Assembly: GCA_000226015.1 (NCBI GenBank)
Contig: JH153491.1
Coordinates: 55,434 to 89,890, forward strand
Origin: Mnemiopsis leidyi
Lineage: Eukaryota > Ctenophora > Tentaculata > Lobata > Bolinopsidae
DNA: 34,457 nt
Direction: 5' to 3'
Shown here: one piece after another, positions 30,334 to 34,457 of the stretch
Layout: every line of letters begins with the position of its first letter
How positions within the stretch are numbered: position 1 is the first letter of the stretch
Program-made: the position numbers and the translations under genes
The notes under the pieces: generated by a model
Told to the model about the DNA's origin: nothing
The model's database searches: none
Seen by the model: only the letters and a program-made list of their open reading frames with translations

Positions 30334-30859
30334 TTAACAGAAGATTCTTAATAACTGGAGGCAGACAATTGAAGTGCAAACACTGCATCGAGTAGTTTGG
30401 AAAACAAAGGAGAAATTGATGGTATTATCATATATGATTATTGTAGTGAGAATCCAATGATTACGATTCACGTTAACAACAGAGTTGTCATCCTTACGGA
30501 ATTTGACATATTGATGTTGCTTCAGCAAACTTGCTGTGACGATGTTAGATGTGGCAAGTTTACTTAGCAAATCTGTAATCATTAAACTGTCCACATAAAT
30601 TATATTGGATGTAATATTGTAGTATAAAATTGTTGCAGCACGCATTATTTAGATCCCTATTGAGTGTGGATTTTTTCAGCAGCATATCCTCTATCCATAA
30701 ATCTACATCGAAAACCGTGGTCGTGGAACAACATATCAATGTTCTTCTATCTGGAAGTGATTGTTTGACAGGATCTTTTTCTTCGTCCAGCAAATCATTA
30801 AGGAGCATCAGACAAGGTTGCACCTGCATGCATAGTATGCATATCCTCAGATGAGTCAT
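30334..30859 (-). pseudogene. Decayed coding segment in repeat unit 1
   Basis: Read on the minus strand, several overlapping frames look coding: an acidic SSEDMHTMHAG stretch near 30835, then LLDEEKDPVKQSLPDRR and TTVFDVDLWIEDMLLKK, then in another frame SLMITDLLSKLATSN and LLKQHQYVKFRKDD. The same peptides recur in units 2 and 3 with mostly amino-acid-changing differences and differently placed frameshifts (unit 1 has a stop where unit 2 reads through near 30805). The source protein is not recognised. This looks like repeated fragments of one former gene rather than an active one. Confidence 0.45.
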
Positions 30860-30889
30860 CTAGATAGATTGGCAGGGTGGGTTCCAATG

Positions 30890-30977
30890 GTGAACTTTTG
30901 GGAACTTTTGGGAATAAAAATCATTGCGAATTTGAAAAATGTTTTTGAAAAATTCCCAAAAGTTCACAAAAGTTCAC
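30890..30977. mobile_element. 88-bp palindromic element, copy 1
   Basis: Imperfect palindrome with ~26-bp arms starting GTGAACTTTTGGGAACTTTT and ending with its near complement. The loop contains ATAAAAATCATTGCGAATTT. It is preceded by GGTTCCAATG. Copies lie at 32268 and 33789. Confidence 0.88.
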
Positions 30978-31177
30978 AATTTTTCAGACCATTTTTTTCG
31001 TTTAACAATGATAATTTCGACTTAATGGACATAGAATATCAATTATTATAAATCAATCTACAATTGGACGGTATAACTGGTAGCATATTTAAAGTTTGGG
31101 CATAATAAGCATGCCTGAAAAACTATGAGTATCGCTTCACCACGAAACTTAAAAAATCAAAACAATCTGAATTACAG

Positions 31178-31564
31178 TCAAATAATCACAGCAATAAGTA
31201 CCCTGGGTGTGTTACAATTAACATCACCTTCCAATTTTCTACGGTCCAGTACATCTAATATAACAGTCAGATACAGAAGCCATACAACAGGTCTGACTGT
31301 ACTCCTCATTACTGAGTGCACCTTGCAGTGAAATTTTAGAGGTGCGTGTCCGATCGAAATGTAAGAGATTTTCCCTTTCTCCAACTTTGCCGAATTGTAG
31401 TGTCTGGGTAAAGTTGTAACCATCCCGATCCGCAAAGCGTCAGCACAGCCACAAAAAGGCTGTCTGTACGTCATGATATCCGAGGTTATCCCCGTGTATG
31501 CATCACTTGTAAATCTCGCTTTCCGTGATTTTGTTCCGATGCTACTTCTACCTCCATTCAGCAA
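31178..31564 (-). CDS. Hypothetical open frame
   Basis: A 128-codon open frame without an ATG at its start (the first codon is a TTG). It contains basic and polar segments such as RSSIGTKSRKARFTSD and a hydrophobic VVWLLYLTVILDVL. I recognise no domain. It lies downstream of the exon-like sequence at 31602-31755 on the same strand and could be a continuation or a chance frame. Confidence 0.2.
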   Translation of the reverse strand: MLNGGRSSIGTKSRKARFTSDAYTGITSDIMTYRQPFCGCADALRIGMVTTLPRHYNSAKLEKGKISYISIGHAPLKFHCKVHSVMRSTVRPVVWLLYLTVILDVLDRRKLEGDVNCNTPRVLIAVII

Positions 31565-31601
31565 TTAAGTCTCTGCAGCTCTAAAATGGAGCTTCCCATA
31601 C

Positions 31602-32587
31602 CTTTTAGTTGAAATCATATTAGGGTCACTCTTTTCATCAAAGGCGTTACTTTCTGTATCCTCATCTGAGAAGTCGTCTTCTGATTCAGAGTCGTTCTCC
31701 ACCAAAGCATACCAAACATTCCCACATCTGGCAACACTTGTATTCTTTCGGCATGCTAAAACTCAATTCGAAAAAGTTATACCCCTTAAAAGTATGGTCA
31801 GTATGAACAATCATTTTTATTTGATCACTTTAATGATAATTGAAATGTTGTATACAGTTAAAACAGAACTGCCGACTCAAGCAGTTGAATAGTAGGAATG
31901 TCCATCAAATATTAAGAACACAAATGATACAGATCAGAGTATTATATAATACAATATAATCATTCAAAAAATCTGTTAATTATAGTAATATATCAATCTA
32001 TATAAAGAAAGCTAGACTAGAATAAGCTCCTGTTACAAGTACAACGAGAGACTCGTTCGTAGATTGGTCAATGCTAATCCTAAATCCAATATTATTATAG
32101 TAGTGTTGGAATCATTGATTATATCTATTGTATACATCAAATTAGAACAAAATTCATTGAAAATCAACTCAATACCAAGCTTATTATGTTTAGAATTAGT
32201 AGAACCGTTAAAATCATATTTTCCAGGCCGATGAGTAGGTAAGTTTCAAAAATTTGTCTTAGGAATTGTGAACTTTTGAGAACTTTTGGGAACTTTTGAG
32301 AATAAAAATCATTGTGAATTTGAAAAAAATTTTTGAAAAATTCCCAAAAGTTCACCATTGGAACCCCCCCGATTGGCACTGGGGAAACGTCATAGGTTAT
32401 ACGGTGTGGCTTTGTTGATGCAGCTGCTCGCTCCTTGGTGGTTACAGTAATGTTGAAGGTTGGAGCTAAGGGGTTTGGTCCAGCAGCGGTCTCTTCGTCC
32501 AGAGCATGAGGTCTCTTCACCTTCGTTTGCTTGTGAACTGTTGCAGGTTAAGCTTTTAATCTTTTGAGCGGCTTTTCTCTTAAACAT
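31602..32587 (-). CDS. Possible two-exon gene start, acidic protein
   Basis: ATG 32587 begins a basic 22-codon exon (MFKRKAAQKIKSLTC..) ending at a GTGAAG donor (exon 32521-32587, phase 1). A TTTTAG acceptor opens 31755-31602, which needs exactly that phase and reads CRKNTSVARCGNVWYALVEN, then a strongly acidic DSESEDDFSDEDTESN, up to a GTATGG donor. The phases fit, but I have no homology support and no following exon. The intron would contain palindrome copy 2. Alternatively both pieces belong to transposon-derived sequence like the neighbouring repeats. Confidence 0.3.
31870..32160. other. AT-rich, no gene recognised
   Basis: Rich in ATATTA/TAATAT words; nothing recognisable. It would be intronic if the two-exon model at 31602-32587 is right. 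Confidence 0.4.
32268..32355. mobile_element. 88-bp palindromic element, copy 2 (loop inverted relative to flank)
   Basis: Same palindrome as at 30890, with GTGAACTTTTGAGAACTTTT on the left and TTCCCAAAAGTTCAC on the right. Here the flanking CCATTGGAACC is on the right side, whereas copies 1 and 3 have GGTTCCAATGG on the left, with the loop in the same plus-strand orientation. Confidence 0.85.
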
Positions 32588-32631
32588 TCCAACATCTAGT
32601 CTATCTTATTATCTCTGTTATTATCTCTGAG

Positions 32632-33788
32632 CCCTAAAATTTCCAAACGTCTTAGTTGGGTTATCGGTTTATTTGATTTTCGATAACTTCAATTTATACA
32701 AGTGATTACTAATTTAGTTTTAAGAGAGCACAGATAAGTACTTCACTTTTTTCGTACTTCACTATTATTGTTAATAGTAAATTTTAATTCAGCCGAACAA
32801 GTACGGGAGTTCTATAAAAGGTAACTAAGATGAGTACAAAGTTCAAGTAGTCCAGTAGTCTGCCTCCTTCCTCCTATCAACAAACGCCATCTCCGTCTTT
32901 GTGTCGATATTTATCTGTTTTAACGTTTAAAAAAGGATAATTAGAAAAAAGGTGGAAAATATGATCATTAAATTTGAGGTACTTTAAGGATTGATATTAA
33001 GGGAAGGACTCGTGGATGGAATCGATAATTGGATGAATCGATAATTCTGAACCTTAATTTGACAGTGAATATCGGATATCATTGAACAAATGTGGACAAT
33101 CTTATGCGAGGCTGGAATCAGAAAATAAGATTAACTTTAAATGGGTTTGAAATACGCTAATTGTTCCACATCTAACTCCATTGTTCCACCTCTAACTACC
33201 ATGCTGCTCTCGGTGCGCCTGCTATTTCTACTAGATCTATTAACAGAAGTTTTCCAATAATAACTAGAGGCAGGCAATTGAACTGCGAACACTGCATCGA
33301 GTTATTGGGAAAAAAGGGGGAAACTGATGGTATTATTAAAGTAAGAATCCAATGATTACGATTCACATTAACAACACAGTTATGTCATGCTTAAGGAATT
33401 TGACGTATTGAAGTTGCTTCAGCAAACTTGCTGTGACGATGTTAGATGTTGCAAGTTTACTTAGCAAATCTGTAATCATTAAACTGTCCACATAAATTAT
33501 ATTGGATGTAATATTGTAGTATAAAATTGTTGCAGCACGCATCTATCAGATCCCTGTTGAGTGTGGATTTTTTTCAGCAGCATATCCTCTATCCATAAAT
33601 CTACATCGAAAACCGTGGTCGTGGAACAACATATCAATGTTCTTCTATCTGGAAGTGATTGTTTGACAGGATCTTTCTTTCGTCCAGCAAATCTTCAAAG
33701 GGAGCATCAGACAAGGTTGCACCTGCATGCATAGTATGCATATCCTCAGATGAGTCATCTAGATGGATTGGCAGGGTGGGTTCCAATG
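32632..33788. repeat. ~1.2-kb direct repeat, unit 2
   Basis: Second copy of 29666-30889. It carries the TATA-like box (32813-32820), the same CTGCCTCCTTCCTCC block, and the decayed minus-strand coding segment at 33370-33790. It differs by several indels and ends in palindrome copy 3. Confidence 0.8.
32813..32820 (+). promoter_or_regulatory. TATA-box-like site, repeat unit 2
   Basis: TATAAAAG followed by GTAACTAAGA, equivalent to 29813-29820. Confidence 0.35.
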
Positions 33789-33877
33789 GTGAACTTACGG
33801 GAACTTTTGGGAATAAAAATCATTGCGAATTTGAAAAAATTTTTTTGAAAAATTCCCAAAAGTTCCCAAAAGTTCAA
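33789..33877. mobile_element. 88-bp palindromic element, copy 3
   Basis: Same palindrome, preceded by GGTTCCAATG as in copy 1. Immediately to its right, repeat sequence equivalent to 30412-30655 resumes, giving a third partial unit. Confidence 0.87.
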
Positions 33878-34140
33878 GGAGAAACTGATGGTATTATCAT
33901 ATATATGATTATTGTAGTGAGGATCCAATGATTTCGATTCACATTAACAACAGGGTTGTCATCCTTGTGGAATTTGACATATTGATGTTGCTTCAGCAAA
34001 CTTGCTGTGACGGTGTTAGATGTGGCAAGTTTACTTAGCAAATCTGTAATCAATAAACTGTCCACATAAATTTTATTGGATGTAATGTTGTAGTATGAAA
34101 TTGTTGCAGCACGCATTTATCAGATCCCTATTGAGTTTGG
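33878..34140. repeat. Partial repeat unit 3
   Basis: Matches 30412-30660 and 33310-33555, including the minus-strand SLLITDLLSKLATSN and KQHQYVKFHKDD peptides. It lacks the left (TATA-box) part and fuses at about 34135 to a different coding-like sequence. Confidence 0.8.
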
Positions 34141-34457
34141 ATTTGAGTTGGAAAACCTCCCAGTTAGACCAAGCAAGTGCGGGATTTCCGTGTTCTCTTC
34201 TTCTGCAGTTGCTTTTATTTGTTCAATCAAAGGCTCCAATCTCCTGTAGCGGTGCCTCTTTGAGGATAGCTCATCAATTGGTTGTTTGCTCCTCCTCCTC
34301 TTATCCTGCTGACAGAGTTCTGATTGGGACGCTAGTGGTGCTGCATTATTTCCAGGCAAACTCAACGAAAGTATGATCTCATTTTTGTCCACGGCAGCTT
34401 TGTCTCTTGTATGCAAGCCTCTATGCCTCTGGATCTTTTGAACAGAACTTGTGCTTG
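34141..34457 (-). CDS. Open reading frame running off the right edge
   Basis: On the minus strand the frame is open from the window edge (SSVQKIQRHRGLHTRDKAAV), through SLSLPGNNAAPLASQSELCQ, a basic DKRRRSKQPIDELSSKRHRY and RRLEPLIEQIKATAEEENTE, to IPHLLGL, then into repeat-derived sequence and a stop at about 34120. The helix-like RxRRLxxLIEQI..A block looks genuinely coding. I do not recognise the protein; the 5' part lies outside the window. The last ~20 codons come from the repeat, so the true exon may end earlier, near 34165. Confidence 0.4.

Larger units (their letters stand above)
29666..30889. repeat. ~1.2-kb direct repeat, unit 1
   Basis: Aligns with 32632-33788. Conserved blocks are TTATCGGTTTATTTGATT, TTTTAATTCAGCCGAACAAG, a TATAAAAG box, TCTGCCTCCTTCCTCCTATC, AAGGGAAGGACTCGTG and the decayed coding segment on the minus strand. 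The left part begins with a small hairpin (TTATCGGT..ACCGATAA). The right end is the 88-bp palindrome at 30890. It could be an LTR-like or other transposon fragment; no reverse transcriptase or transposase is visible. Confidence 0.8.

Noticed and set aside
29666..33788. Direct repeats as LTRs of one retrotransposon
   Set aside because: The 1.7 kb between them shows no gag, protease or reverse transcriptase motifs, no primer-binding site was recognised, and a third partial copy lies outside the pair.

Overview
This window is eukaryotic, from an invertebrate animal genome. It has several short spliced introns with GT-AG borders, AT-rich intergenic DNA, a class A GPCR, lysosomal PPT2-type thioesterases, SVOP-like transporters and an ankyrin-repeat protein. 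It is also crowded with non-autonomous transposon relics. A run of 10 Ns (11940-11949) marks an assembly gap. I cannot name the phylum.

Layout. (1) 1-2030: a 7-bp satellite, then a three-exon class A GPCR (+). (2) 2300-4800: repeat relics and decayed coding-like sequence (+). (3) 4830-13980: a roughly 3-kb unit repeated head-to-tail three times. Each unit carries an intronless PPT2-like gene (-), a TIR-bearing MITE and a coiled-coil ORF or its remnant (+). Copy A is frameshifted, copy B is intact, and copy C has a nonsense codon and is cut by the gap. (4) 15394-16344: a fourth, more diverged and intact PPT2-like gene (+). (5) 17876-18859: a 984-bp element with perfect 34-bp TIRs and a fragment resembling the FLYWCH/MULE transposase N-terminal region. 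(6) 19041-29172: an ankyrin-repeat gene (+). Its exons at 20263-20412 and 28696-28858 join in phase and complete one ankyrin repeat across an intron of about 8.3 kb. That intron holds two SVOP-like MFS transporter genes on the opposite strand (20758-22458 with a frameshift; 24707-26603 intact) and a fold-back element built from 21-bp-spaced small palindromes. (7) 29660-34457: direct repeats of about 1.2 kb containing decayed coding sequence (-), three copies of an 88-bp palindrome, and an open reading frame running off the right edge (-).

The genes do not form one pathway. The window records local tandem duplication (PPT2 and SVOP families), gene nesting and heavy small-transposon activity. 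The best candidates for new biology are the nested-gene arrangement, the intronless PPT2 expansion carried in a composite repeat, and two unusual palindrome-built elements (23604-24035 and 17876-18859).
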